Assembly: GCF_026151205.1 (NCBI RefSeq)
Contig: NC_087080.1
Span: 2,893,096-2,957,095 of the forward strand
Length of the DNA stretch: 64,000 bases
Source: Bolinopsis microptera
Lineage: Eukaryota > Ctenophora > Tentaculata > Lobata > Bolinopsidae
Direction: 5' to 3'
Below, in pieces: positions 51,692-63,370 of the stretch. Every line of letters starts with the position of its first letter. Positions within the stretch are counted from its first letter, which is position 1. The notes beneath the pieces were generated by a model, which saw only the letters and a list, made by a program, of their open reading frames with translations, was not told the DNA's origin and made no database searches. A program made the position numbers and the translations under genes.

Positions 51692-51784
51692 GAAGGACTA
51701 AAGACCAATTGAAATGTCGATTAAACTATTAAATTTTACGGAGGTTCATCATTTGTCGACATTTTAGTTGGTCTTTAGTCCTTG
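51692..51784. repeat. Imperfect palindrome
   Basis: GGACTAAAGACCAATTGAAA and TTTTAGTTGGTCTTTAGTCC are inverse arms. Confidence 0.7.
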
Positions 51785-52611
51785 CATTATTTTTAGATAC
51801 AAAAGAGGTCACGCACATATCATTACGTGACCTCTTTTGATGGTCACGTAAATCATATATTGATCATATATTACATAATACAACAAGACAAGTTATATAC
51901 TACAGGGTTTGCCAAGCATTAACATTGACTGGGTCTCACTACATCACCTTAATGAATTTGATAGATTTACAGTGTGATCATATAATATGATCATGATAGA
52001 GCGTCTTTATAATAGTGTTGAAAAATATTTCATCGTCGTGTAAAAGCATTATCATTGTATCAATGAAACTAACAATAATTAAAGAAAGTAGAAACTAACC
52101 TGTTACAGTTGTTGTTTCTAATGTTCTCGTGATCAGCCTGAGTGTACAGCCGGTGAACTGGGGCATGTGCCTGTCTGAAACGGAGCACTGTGTTTATACC
52201 ATGAACTAATCAGCAACCAATCAAATCACGTGTTAAAACTTCATGGCCTGTCTCCAAAAGTGTGATTTATAGTGTTATTTTAGATTATCCGACAATTGTT
52301 ATATAACAGAACCTGCTAGAATAAAAAACGACTGTGTGAGAGCTATTTGAGCTTATCTTAGGACACAGCTGATTAAGTCAGGCGCATACTGTTTTGACAT
52401 TTGGCCAGCATTGCATAGCTTAGGGACCTCGTAGTATCCAACTACTATGTGGTATTCTAAATTTCACTTTTGTGAAGAGGAGGTCTCCAGATCTCAATCG
52501 GACACTGTGAAATTCCAGTTTACACTTAAAATGTAAACAACGTATATTATTAATGCTGTAAATTGTAGTATGTTACAGTGCAGATGTGTGAATTTGTGTA
52601 CTGAACACTCC

Positions 52612-52702
52612 CGCAATACTCTACATCTTAACACTCCTACACACTCAGTGGAGTACATGTACTCCACATAGTGTGTAGGAGTGTTAAGATGTAGAGTATG
52701 TA
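52612..52702. repeat. Palindrome, about 88 bp
   Basis: ACTCTACATCTTAACACTCC and its inverse flank a centre at GTACATGTAC. Confidence 0.85.
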
Positions 52703-53635
52703 TACACAGAGGAACATGATTGCTGTTAATTCTAACTGTAATCGACATCATGATATTATAATAACTAACATAACGAAGTGATTTTATAGAATCATAGAAA
52801 ATTGGCGTGTTTTGTGTAAAATGTGACCTGGCAAAACACTGATATAATACCTTTAATACGATATGGCGATTAGTTGCCATGGTAACACTAATCTAAGGAG
52901 GGGTGTAAAGCTAGATTTAACTGCCCTAAATTTATTCTCGCGGTATTATGCTTTGTACAAGGATGGTTATTGATCTAAAAGACAAAATGTAGACCTCCAA
53001 TTTTTTGAGGAATTTCAAAGAAAGAATTATAAGATTCGGTAACCCTGAGAAACCGACTAGATAATGAAATTGAAATTTGTAATGATCAACTCACTTTGGA
53101 AAAATCTTATCTTTCTCTGTTTCCTCTCTAACATGCAGCTGAAACAATCAAGTATACATCGTTTTGATTTTATAAAACTACAGAAATCCCATTCCTTGGC
53201 TTTGTGGAAAGTCAAGTACACAACATTAATGGAGTTGCAGAAAGTCAAGTACACAACATTAATGGCAAGGATTACACCGCCGTAAACCCGATAAACGGCC
53301 AACAAGCATGATATTTAGTGCAATGTTGTTAATGACTTGGGCACACTGGCCAAGTTATGCGGAGTAAAAGTGTTTGACTCCTGGTTAACAGAAGATTTGT
53401 TTGTTTGTTTGTTTGTTTGTTTATAGAACCCGTCCCCAATCTCGTATCGGAAAATGACTAAACTCAGGTCTGAGTGTGAATACGGGTGGTACCTGCAAGA
53501 GTGTTCATTAAGCATTTAGAGTTCTGTAAAACTGCAGTTACAATTGTGCTAGAGTATTTTTAGTATATACGATTGGTATCAGATATATATCCCTACATGC
53601 TTCCAAAATTTGTAAAGCCGTCTTACATACATATC
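52703..53635. other. Intergenic DNA
   Basis: A (GTTT)n patch lies at 53,398-53,422. No gene supported. Confidence 0.4.
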
Positions 53636-53782
53636 ACATTACACCGGAGCCTACACAGTGCAATCTCCTCCAGTCGATCTGCGCCGCGTATGTTTATATA
53701 AGCGCGCTGCGCAGACTGGAGGAAACCACACTCTGCAAGTTCGATCCAGTGCAATGCTACATGTACGTACTACGGCTTCATC
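53636..53782. mobile_element. Hairpin MITE family B, copy 2
   Basis: ACATTACACCGGAGCCTACA, CTGCGCCGCG, GCGCTGCGCAGACTGGAGGA and CTACGGCTTCAT follow the same order as at 31345. Confidence 0.75.
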
Positions 53783-54274
53783 TCCAACTTTCTGCACAAT
53801 GTACTGGAATGTTTTGAAGGAAAAGAAAGAACAAAAAAAAGTGATATATAAATAAAATCAGCGATTTAATGTTAGCCTTAGGAGGGTAACTTTAATTCCC
53901 TGGTTTCTAAAATCAGCTTTAAAATAAAAAATAATAAAGTATGTAACGTCGATACCAAACCGATTATTGAGCGATAATAACTGAGTAGTTGATTCCTGGG
54001 TTGCGGAGTCATTTAGATGTTCCAGTTTTCGAATTTGGTTCTTGTTCAGTTCTTGACCAGAAGTGTCTAATGAAGTAAGTCAGACAAGCAAACTCTTCCT
54101 TTAATGCTGATATAAGTCGTCTCAATCCCAGAAATTATGAATGATGACCCAGTGTAAAAGTGCAGAAATCGGCCGAAAATAACAAAGACTAAAAACAGTT
54201 AAAAAGTGACAGGATTCAAACACAAGGAAAATTAATAACTTAGAGCGTAATAAGGAATATCTCCAAACGGAGTT

Positions 54275-55295
54275 TTCTGAGAGGGTGAGAGGTTCTTTAA
54301 TTAGAGCTAATGATTAAATGAGACCCACTAAAGGTACTAAATTAACCGGACTGCTAGCAAGGAATCGAGAGTCGAGTGGGAATAAAAATAAAAGCGGAAT
54401 AAATTTTAAGATAATGAAACAGAAACTGAAAGCTAAAATATATACCGTTCTAGAATGCCTCCGCAAACTATTGCTCCTTTGTAATATGCACGTGTTACTG
54501 TTAGTAAGTGTAGTAAAAAGATAAAAATAATAAAGCTATAAAAATGAACGGATCGGTGAAAATCTGAGAGGGTGAGACTGAGAGGTTCTTTAATTAGAGC
54601 TAATGATTAAATGAGACCCACTAAAGGTACTAAATTAACCGGACTGCTAGCAAGGAATCGAGAGTCGAGTGGGAATAAAAATAAAAGCGGAATAAATTTT
54701 AAGATAATGAAACAGAAACTGAAAGCTAAAATATATACCGTTCTAGAATGCCTCCGCAAACTATTGCTCCTTTGTAATATGCACGTGTTACTGTTAGTAA
54801 GTGTAGTAAAAAGATAAAAATAATAAAGCTATAAAAATGAACGGATCGGTGAAAATCTGAGAGGGTGAGACTGAGAGGTTCTTTAATTAGAGCTAATGAT
54901 TAAATGAGACCCACTAAAGGTACTAAATTAACCGGACTGCTAGCAAGGAATCGAGAGTCGAGTGGGAATAAAAATAAAAGCGGAATAAATTTTAAGATAA
55001 TGAAACAGAAACTGAAAGCTAAAATATATACCGTTCTAGAATGCCTCCGCAAACTATTGCTCCTTTGTAATATGCACGTGTTACTGTTAGTAAGTGTAGT
55101 AAAAAGATAAAAATAATAAAGCTATAAAAATGAACGGATCGGTGAAAATCTGAGAGGGTGAGACTGAGAGGTTCTTTAATTAGAGCTAATGATTAAATGA
55201 GACCCACTAAAGGTACTAAATTAACCGGACTGCTAGCAAGGAATCGAGAGTCGAGTGGGAATAAAAATAAAAGCGGAATAAATTTTAAGATAATC
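54275..55295 (+). repeat. 293-bp tandem repeat, about 3.4 copies
   Basis: Copies start near 54,280, 54,573, 54,866 and 55,159 (partial) and are essentially identical, so the duplication is recent or maintained. The 68-codon ORF repeated in each unit has no known domain. Confidence 0.95.
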
Positions 55296-55522
55296 TAACA
55301 GAAGATTTAAGGCAAGGCCAATTCTAGATGCATCTTTTTGCAGCGTTTAGGACCTGTGCAGTTTGGAGCTTATTTTGGAGCGGTGTTTTTCAGAAACGAT
55401 ATCAAGTGTTTCAGCAACAGCAATGATTTTATAAACAAAGGTATGAACTGAAAGTGAACAAAAAAGTAATACCTACCTCAACATTCGAATAGAATTAAGT
55501 AAACACAAATCAGGCGACTTAC

Positions 55523-55666
55523 CTTAATGGAGTGCTTTGAAAGATCAAGGTTTTTGTAGAGAACTTTGTGGACCTCGTTTAACCAATCAATAACTCGCTG
55601 ATGTTTTTGTTCAGGGGTGCACTCCGCCCGTGAAACTGCTTGTGTTAGAGCAGATGATCTTGTCAT
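55523..55666 (-). CDS. Possible 5' coding exon of an unrecognised minus-strand gene
   Basis: 48 codons from ATG at 55666 to a strong donor (AAG/GTAAGT): MTRSSALTQAVSRAECTPEQ... VIDWLNEVHKVLYKNLDLSK. The Trp-containing helix looks coding, but no following exon was found at lower coordinates. Confidence 0.4.
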
Positions 55667-56235
55667 GTCGCTTGTATTGACCCTCGTCCAAATAGCTAGA
55701 AAGAGATTGTATTAACGTTCCATCACTGATCTGGGGAGGTGACATTATATAATATATTTTGGCTCTTTACAGCGATCAACCGATCAGCCTGAAGCAGTAG
55801 CTAACCTAAATTGTAACTTGCTTCTACAGTTCTACCTGTCAAAACACATTACAACAAATTTGAGTTATGTCACCTTTTTCTGTTAAATTATATAATATAA
55901 ATGTCAAATTTATTAATTATTAATCTAGATCTAGACACTGGTTGGGAGGTGAGCCATATGTGTTGTACACAATATACCTATTGTGTTTATCATTAAGAAA
56001 CCCCCTCCCCCACTCAGTGATTACATAAAATGTGAACTTCCTCAACTGGGTCCAGATCTAAATATTTACATAATATATTATATACATATAATGTGTGAAG
56101 TGAGTGTACTACATCAGACATCAGTTGAAATAAAAGGTAAGGACAGTTAGTTGAATTTAGCATTTAGGCATAATTAATAATTATTTTAGTAATAAAATGA
56201 TATTATAGTTTGCATGCATTTTAGCTTATGCAAAC
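55667..56235. other. Intergenic DNA
   Basis: AT-rich; nothing recognised. Confidence 0.4.
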
Positions 56236-56505
56236 AATGTGTTGGAATCTCATGTTGTAAAGTTACAATATCAAATACTCTGTCTCCATTACACTCATGG
56301 CCAGCTCGACTGGTCCCAAGCATCCTCTCCATCTTATCGTAAAAACTTCTATGAGGGTAATCCTACAATAATTATACATCTTGAATTGTCACTAAAGTCA
56401 GTGGAAGACATTAACTTTGTAAGTTATTTGTTGTGTTAAACTCAACAATCGTGTAATGAAACATTATATAAGTTACACTGAGGAATAATCTTACCTGAGA
56501 GTACA
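56236..56505 (+). repeat. Interspersed repeat family A, copy 4
   Basis: The longest copy, from TGTTGGAATCTCATGTTGTA to ATCTTACCTGAGAGTAC, matched in order by 23360-23560 and 23180-23304. Confidence 0.6.
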
Positions 56506-56537
56506 TAAAGGCTGTTTTGGCGAATTTTTGAGCTTAA

Positions 56538-56704
56538 GGGGGTTCACCCTAAATATTTTGTGAAACTTGTTTTAGAGATAGGCAAACAAACTAAGACCTG
56601 TGGCAACACTTTTTTATTGGTCCCAGACCCCAACTGCCCACTGGTGCTCACTGGTGCCAAATCACCTGAACATTCCCAAAACCCATGTCCTACCTATGTC
56701 CCAA
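56538..56704. mobile_element. Degraded end of the TTAA palindrome family
   Basis: After CTTAA comes GGGGGTTCACCC, then TTTTGTGAAACTTGTTTTAG and CCCAGACCCCAACTGCC, parallel to 33,388-33,590. Only one arm is visible. Confidence 0.7.
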
Positions 56705-57437
56705 CACACTGGTGTTGGGATGTCTGTCCCCGGTACCTGTCCGGGTCAATAAAGCAGTCAAGCATCATGTATGTTATGTTGAGTATTCTCAACCAACAAA
56801 TGTGGGAACTCTCACGAAAGACCAAAACAGATCTAAAGACACACTTAACAACATTGGAAAAATAGACTTCAATTTGTTTATATAATTTATAAAGCGTATA
56901 TTATTCAGTTAAACAAAACAAAACAAAAATTCAATTTTATGCCATTTATTACAGAGAAATGAAATGAAATGAAATGAAATGAAATGAAATGAAATGAAAT
57001 GAAATGAAATGAAATGAAATGAAATGAAATGAAATGAAATGAAATGAAATGAAATGAGGTATTTATATCCCGCTCATATGATTAACCAACAACAGAAGGA
57101 AGAGGTTAACCATGTCAGAGCGGCTGACTGTGAGTAATGTGAGCAAATGTGTAAAATGAACAAAAGTATAACTCAAAAGTATAACACAAAATTAAAACAT
57201 CTTTTATTGTAAACACCACACTAAACTAAAAAGAAGCAGAAACCATACAATACGTGTAGGTATTATAAATGATAATACAGTGACATGATCAACAAAAAAG
57301 GGAGACAGATCCTAGAAGGTAGAGATCAAGACATAAAATGGAGTGCAGTAAAAAATAAAAGCCAATGTGTCTTGCAAAGTGAAGACAAAAGGGAAGAAAA
57401 AATATCAAAACTGATTATATAAATGGTTCTTTAACAT

Positions 57438-58187
57438 TCACTTGAAGCAGTTGGTATCAGTAATACATCTCAACATCATTGGAAGAGAGTTCCATGCAAT
57501 CGGTGCATGGCTTGAGAAACGTCTGTCATCAACTTTGGACCTTTTATTCTTTGGTACCTTTAACATGAGATGGTCACCAGATCTTTTCGACCTGGTCATG
57601 GTGTTTGAAAGTTCTGTATCCACTACAGCCACATCTAGTAATGCTTTTAGGTAATCAGGTGCAGTACCGTGAACTGATTTGTGGGTTAAAAGACAAACCT
57701 TAAAGAAGATTCGTTGGTCTATAGGGAGTATGTGGGCCTTCTTATAGAAGGGAACCAAGTCCGTGGTTCTGTCTTCTATGTTATAGATGAAACGAACTGC
57801 CCCATTAAGGGTGGATCTAAGTTTGTTTAATCTGGTCTTGGGTAGATTCATGTACAGAGAATTACAGTAATCTAATTTAGATATAACCAGTTGTTTCACC
57901 AACATCAATTTAATGCCTTCATCCAGGTAACGACCAATAGTTCTTAAGTTCATCATTGTCCAGCTACATTTCCTTTTCACATTATTTATTTGTCTTTCCA
58001 TGTTTAAAGTTTCATCAAATTTGACACCTAGACTCTTCCAGCTGTCTCCTTTGCACTCCGTAGGTAGAATTTCAGTGCTTCCGAATTGTAGTCTGACACT
58101 GAGTTCACACTTTTTTAGAACATGGCTCTTTCCTAACACCAGTAGTTCTGTCTTTGTTTCATTCAGTTTCATGTAATTGTTCACCAT
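57438..58187 (-). pseudogene. LINE ORF2 C-terminal part
   Basis: Reads MVNNYMKLNETKTELLVLGK..., then VISKLDYCNSLYMNLPKTRL and HILPIDQRIFFKVCLLTHKS, the standard region after the YADD box in CR1/L2-type LINEs. The RT palm is missing upstream. Confidence 0.88.
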
Positions 58188-58242
58188 CCACGTTTTGATC
58201 TCTGCAAGACATTTGTTTGTCCTGTCTTGGACATCAGTTATC

Positions 58243-59412
58243 TCAGATATTCTCTGTTATCTCAGAGAAATTATCAAAGATGAAGTCTTTATCAAGAACA
58301 GGAACTTTGTCTGTGTCTTTGTCTTTGTCTTTGTCTTTGTCTTTGTCTTTGTCTTTGTCTTTGTCTTTGTTTATATCTTTGTCTTTGTCTTTGTCTTTGT
58401 CTTTGTCTTTGTCTTTGTCTTTGTCTTTGTCTTTGTCTTTAACAGAATCTTTTCCTTCCTTCTCAATGGCTCGTCTGATGGTAGCAACCTTTTCAGCGAA
58501 AAAATCTTTAAAATCTTCTGATAGTTTAACAGGATCCTTGTAGTTTGGAAGGTTTTGGGTGTCATTTCCTAAAAGTCTGTTGACTTTTTTGTACAATGCT
58601 TTAGTATCTCCTGAAGAGGACCTAAGAGAGGTTTTGTGGTGAGCACATCTTTTAACAAACTCTACTCGGGAAAACTCATCTCTTAGCTTAACATAGTCAG
58701 ATCTCAAGTACTCAGATCTTTCACTGTCTATTATATAATCTACTTTATCTTTTCTCCAGGCACGTTCCGCAGTTCTTCTTTTTCGCCTGAGAATACGAAG
58801 TTCTAGATCTAACCAGGGCATTGGCTTCTTAGTAATCTTCTTTTTTATGTAGGGACAATGTTTATCCATTAACTGAGTGAGTACGGTGTTGTAAAGGACG
58901 ACAGCATCATTCGGAGACATATCTTTGGGAAAGTTTGTCAGTTTTGAAATTAGAATATCTTCTTTAAACTGTTCTGTATCAATTAAATTAAAGTTTCTGT
59001 AGTTCATAAATTTAACGTCTTCTTTGGTCTTTGTCTTGATGTCTGCATCGAAGAGGACAAGGAAATGGTCAGATTTGGTTCTTGAGGGACGGATTTCAAA
59101 TGAAGTCAGTTTTTCCTTGAAGGATCTATTAGTAACTACAAGATCTAGGGTTCCACCTTGGTCATGGGTTGGCTCAAGAGGAACATGTTGATAAAGGTCA
59201 TACTCCTCCAGGAGTTGGTAGAGCTTCTTTGGGTAGTGTTCTTCAGGCTTTTCCATGTGAAAGTTGAAATCTCCAGCGATAATAGGAAAACCCGGTTTGA
59301 CTGTGAGGTCTTTAAGGTAGTCTTCAAATTCTTCTAGAAAGGCACACTCCGTGTACCGAGCCTTCTTGGTATAAGGAGGCCGATACAAGTAAACAAGTTT
59401 ACAATAAATCAA
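58243..59412 (-). pseudogene. LINE ORF2 endonuclease part with KD repeat
   Basis: APE-type endonuclease motifs AGDFNFHM, TLDLVVTN and SDHFLV are present, followed by the linker PWLDLELRILRRKRRTAERA. A Lys-Asp repeat of about 24 units interrupts the stretch before DKDFIFDNFSEITEN, which normally leads into the RT domain. Confidence 0.88.
58300..58443 (-). repeat. Hexanucleotide repeat GTCTTT coding (KD)n
   Basis: About 24 units with one interruption (TTTATATCTTTG). On minus it adds alternating Lys-Asp in frame; the plus-strand VF and SL readings are artefacts. Confidence 0.92.
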
Positions 59413-59440
59413 TTTGATATTTAAAGGAATCCTAATTCAA

Positions 59441-60535
59441 TGTGTAGTATGGTTGTCACTCTTTAAATAGATTAGATATAGGTTGACGGGGCAAAGGAGT
59501 GTTCGTGCTGTTCGCTATTGCTCACACCAAACGGCAACCTAGTAAAATTTTTGTATGGACACCGGTCTCCATCACGATACAAAATTAGGATTGAAGAATT
59601 TATTGTATAACTTTTAGTGCAGTGGAGGAAGCGGTGTGGTGCATTAATAGAGTGACAGCCTACTGATTTAGAGTTGTTTTTACGTGAGCATAATGGGTAT
59701 ATTTTTGGACCTAAAGGCTTTACTATGGCAACTTTAAAATTGGTTCTTTTAATCATTTATTAAATATCACTTAAAAAATATATAAATCTGGAATCTGTTC
59801 ACACTGTGAACCAGTCCTATAAAAAAAAACCTCTTAAATCAAATATTTAAAACGTCTCAATAATGGAAATAGTCATACAATTAAGAAATTTACCAAATTC
59901 TTAATATCTACCTTAAGAGAAAAATACCTACCTAAGTCAATGTCTACCTGTAATACACTAAATATTAGGTTAAATACATAGGTGGTGGAGTCCCACGTTA
60001 AGAGGCCTGTTAATAATTTATTAAATTATTAGCTATTTTAGATTTAATAATAATAATAATAATCCCAAAACCCAGATTTTAGGTGCTCTACATAATATAG
60101 CCGTGCTATTCAATTAATTTCTATTTAATTATCATGATTTATAATGACATATATAATGGAGAATAAGTTAAAAATTTGGGAAAAAGAAATGTCTGTGGTA
60201 AGTGGGGGTTTGTGGTAAATCGTGGTTTCAATAGTGTATCACATCAAATCGTGTATCACATCAAACTGAAGACTCAAAAACAGATTTATACTAGAACTTT
60301 TAAGAGATTATATTCAAGCATCAAAATTTGGAAAATTTGCATTTTCGTGACCACCCCTACTTTAGTAGATATATTTTTTGTTTTTGATGATGTGTGATGA
60401 TGTTTGTGTCATTATATTTTGATTTGATTTGGTTTCAAAAACCTTAACCTGGTAACCTTGTTGCCTGCACAAGAGCAATTCTAACTGCACATCCAATTTT
60501 TTTGCGAACAAGTTACCTGGGGACCCCAGGCTATT
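59441..60535. other. Spacer between LINE fragments
   Basis: CCCAAAACCCAGATTTTAGG TGCTCTAC at 60,064-60,092 is a fragment of the TTAA palindrome family. No gene supported. Confidence 0.45.
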
Positions 60536-60710
60536 ATGTTCATTAACATAAAGATTAGGCGGAATGACAGGCTGAGCGCGGCCCAGTAACGAACAAGCTG
60601 ATATCAGATATGAATCCTATCTGCTCGAAATCGTACGAAATCGCCCAAATTCTAAGAATTTTTTTTGTGAAATGTGAAAAGGCCCTATATTTATGATTTA
60701 TATTTGTATT

Positions 60711-61158
60711 GACGGATGTCACTCGTGTAAATTTATTCGAAGTAGCGCGCGCCGCTTTCTGCACTACTAACTAGGTTGCACCGCGCATCAAATAATTCTT
60801 TTCGCAACCCCTTCGATCTGGTAGATCAGTGAAATGCACCACTAAGCCTCGCCGAGCTGCGAAGAAATTGACATTTGCATCGTGACTCAATTTTCAATGA
60901 TCAAAGTTTATGTAAAACTGTTTTTCGGCTGCAAAATATCAGACAACCAAAATCGGTGATAATTTTTGGTCGAGCGAATTATTTAAAGCAAAGCCCAGTT
61001 CAATCAGTTAATTGACAATGTCAACTCATCGCAGCTCAGCGATGCCTTGACCATTGCTAATGATTTGGCCAGGCGCGCGCTACTTCGTAGCACTTGCCAT
61101 CGAAGAAAGAAAGCGGCGCGCGCTACTTCGAAGAAATTTAGACGAGTAACATCCGTCA
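60711..61158. repeat. GC-rich inverted repeat
   Basis: GACGGATGTCACTCGTGTAA ...CGAAGTAGCGCGCGCCGCTT is mirrored at 61,105-61,158. It precedes the PHD-ORF1 and may be a LINE 5' UTR structure or a separate foldback element. Confidence 0.65.
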
Positions 61159-61464
61159 AAGCGATGCACCCAGTAGCGCATCTCACCGATCTAGCGAGAA
61201 GCTTAATTGTGAATTGAGTGCGCGGCACGGACCAATAACGCATCGCGCTACAAAGTTCGAGTCATTATCCCCTTCTACTAGGTTATATGCCGGCCCATCG
61301 AGGAAAATCTTTTTACTTTGTTTTTTAACCATTACAAAGTATGATTAGTCGAATATAGTACTGAGTTCAAACAGTTCCCGAAACGAAAAAGCAAATATTT
61401 GATTTTTGTTTTCGGCGACAGTTTTAATACTTTCAACACTACTATATAACAAATAATTTGAGGG

Positions 61465-62442
61465 ATGGCAAGTAACAATGTACCCGAGAGGGTGTCGATA
61501 CGAAAAAAACGTGGAGTCAAGACGAGTCCCCCTAAGGATTCATCTTCTGATAATGTCCCAGTGCCAGAGGAAAAATACTGCCAATGTGATGTTTACATGT
61601 CAGAAGAACTATCAGTTGAATGTGAAGCTTGCCAATTATTTTGGCACCTGAGTTGTGTTGGTTTATCTGGCCTTAAAAACGAGATGTTACTGAATCTTAC
61701 AAACTGGAAGTGCCCATACTGTTTTGTGGCGCCTCATACCTCAGCTGACACTAAGGAAAACGGGGCTGTCAGGGCTATTATTAAAGAGGAACTCCAACAT
61801 TTGACCCCAGCCCTGACTAACTCGATTAAGGAAGCTATTAAAGGAAGTGCAGAGAAAACAGTTGATAAAGCTGTTCGTCTCTATTCTGAGGTAACAGCAC
61901 AAACCCAGAAGAAGGTTCTCGATGACATGAGTCGTGAACAAGCTTCTGAAACTGTTATTTCGGAAGTGCAAATGAAGATGCACACTGATACATTTGAGCG
62001 AAACAAACGAAAACTCAATCTGTGTGTGCTCAAGGTTCCAGAGAGCAAAAAGACTACCTCTAAGCAACGCCAGGAGGACGACTCCAAGTTCTGCAGGGAG
62101 ACCCTAAAGATTAAGAAGGACGACATGATAAGTTGCCATCGCTCTGGCAAGCTTGATGCTGACAAGCCAGATCACCGTCGCCCGCTCATCATCCAGACAC
62201 GAGATGAAGAGTCAGTAAATTTCTACGCTGACCATGGTAAGGGCTGGAAAGAGTCAACTTATTGGATCAACTTGGACCTCTGCAAGGCAGACAGAGATAT
62301 TCGTTTTTTAGCCAGAAAGGAGAGGAAGAAGAGGCAGGAGGAAGCGAAGAAAAGAGAGACAGAGAAGACGAAGGAGGAGGCAAAGAAAAGAGAGCCAGAG
62401 AAGACAGAGGACAAAGCGGAGGCCGCAGTGCCCAGCCGTTAA
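61465..62442 (+). CDS. LINE ORF1 protein with PHD finger
   Basis: 325 residues, intact. Residues about 37-92 form a PHD-type zinc finger (CQCDVYMSEELSVECEACQL FWHLSCVGL...WKCPYC), then a helical stretch, an RRM-like region (RKLNLCVLKVPESKK...ISCHRSGK) and a Lys/Glu-rich tail. PHD plus RRM is a known ORF1 plan in CR1/L2-type LINEs. A frame that starts like ORF2 overlaps its end (LNIFYTNANGLFN) but stops after a few codons at about 62,478, where the element is truncated. Confidence 0.85.
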   Translation: MASNNVPERVSIRKKRGVKTSPPKDSSSDNVPVPEEKYCQCDVYMSEELSVECEACQLFWHLSCVGLSGLKNEMLLNLTNWKCPYCFVAPHTSADTKENGAVRAIIKEELQHLTPALTNSIKEAIKGSAEKTVDKAVRLYSEVTAQTQKKVLDDMSREQASETVISEVQMKMHTDTFERNKRKLNLCVLKVPESKKTTSKQRQEDDSKFCRETLKIKKDDMISCHRSGKLDADKPDHRRPLIIQTRDEESVNFYADHGKGWKESTYWINLDLCKADRDIRFLARKERKKRQEEAKKRETEKTKEEAKKREPEKTEDKAEAAVPSR

Positions 62443-62479
62443 ATATTTTTTATACCAATGCTAACGGCCTATTTAATTG

Positions 62480-63370
62480 AAATAAATTTTCGTGCACATA
62501 CAGAATGAATGGTTAATAATTTAATATATATGTAGACCAAGGTCTGTGCACGGGATGCTTCCTGGAAGAATCCAGTTCTTTTAGCGGGGCACCCTACCTA
62601 AAGCCAAATTGAGATATAATAATCATATTCCTAGAGAAATAATCAGAAATCGAATACCAATCAAATAATATGATATATAGGAGTAGTAACCATATTTACT
62701 ATGCAAAATGCCCCAACCACATAGTGTAAATTTATATAGAATTCAAATTCCATATCATCATTAAACCTCAATAGTCAATATAATAGCCCAAGCAAAATTA
62801 AATAACTACTTATATACCTTACTGTCATACTACAAATTAATTAAACATTTGAAATCTGTTAACCAGAGAATAAATTTCTAAACCTAATGCAAGTGAAATA
62901 ATTTAGATGCAATAATGAATGCCTAATGTGAGTATCATCTGTCAATAACCTTGTAAAAAAGTCTGTAAAAGAGATATGAGTAACTAATATAGAAGAAAAA
63001 ACAGGAAGTTGTCGTCTGTTGAAAAATAAATAAAATATCTAGAATATAAATTAGAATATAAAATAACATTCAGTCAATGTGTCGTTAATAAACTGTACAA
63101 TTATCAAATGTGAAAACTGGGTGATACAGTCACCAAAAATAAATACTAAGTATAATAAGTAAATAAATTAAATGTGGTCTATAAAACTACCACTAGGTAT
63201 AATAGGTCAATAAATTAAAAGTGGTTTATAAAACTACCACTGTGCGAACCCTTCCTCCAGTTAAAACATGTCAGTCATGTGCAAAATCAATCAAAAAAAG
63301 GTAAAAAAAGGGAAAATCCTTTCGATACATCAATTATATATGCCTCAGATTTAAAAGAATTAGAAGATAC
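62480..63370 (-). other. Probable 3' UTR of a minus-strand LINE
   Basis: AT-rich, with a partly duplicated block (ATAAAACTACCACTRKGTAT AATAAGT...) near 63,130-63,245. No gene. Confidence 0.4.

Larger units (their letters stand above)
56955..59440 (-). mobile_element. CR1/L2-like LINE, 5'-truncated, RT core deleted
   Basis: Read on minus: endonuclease part (59412-58445), a KD repeat, a short pre-RT block, then the post-RT thumb/connection part (58187-57438), a 3' UTR and a 3' tail of (ATTTC)n (about 20 units, 56955-57056). The catalytic RT motifs are absent. The EN N-terminus is truncated. Confidence 0.88.

Noticed and set aside
54318-55110. Three copies of a 68-residue gene
   Set aside because: The ORFs follow from the 293-bp tandem repeat and show no domain.
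58177-58543. Plus-strand ORFs with VFVF or SLSL repeats
   Set aside because: Opposite-strand readings of the KD repeat in the LINE ORF2.
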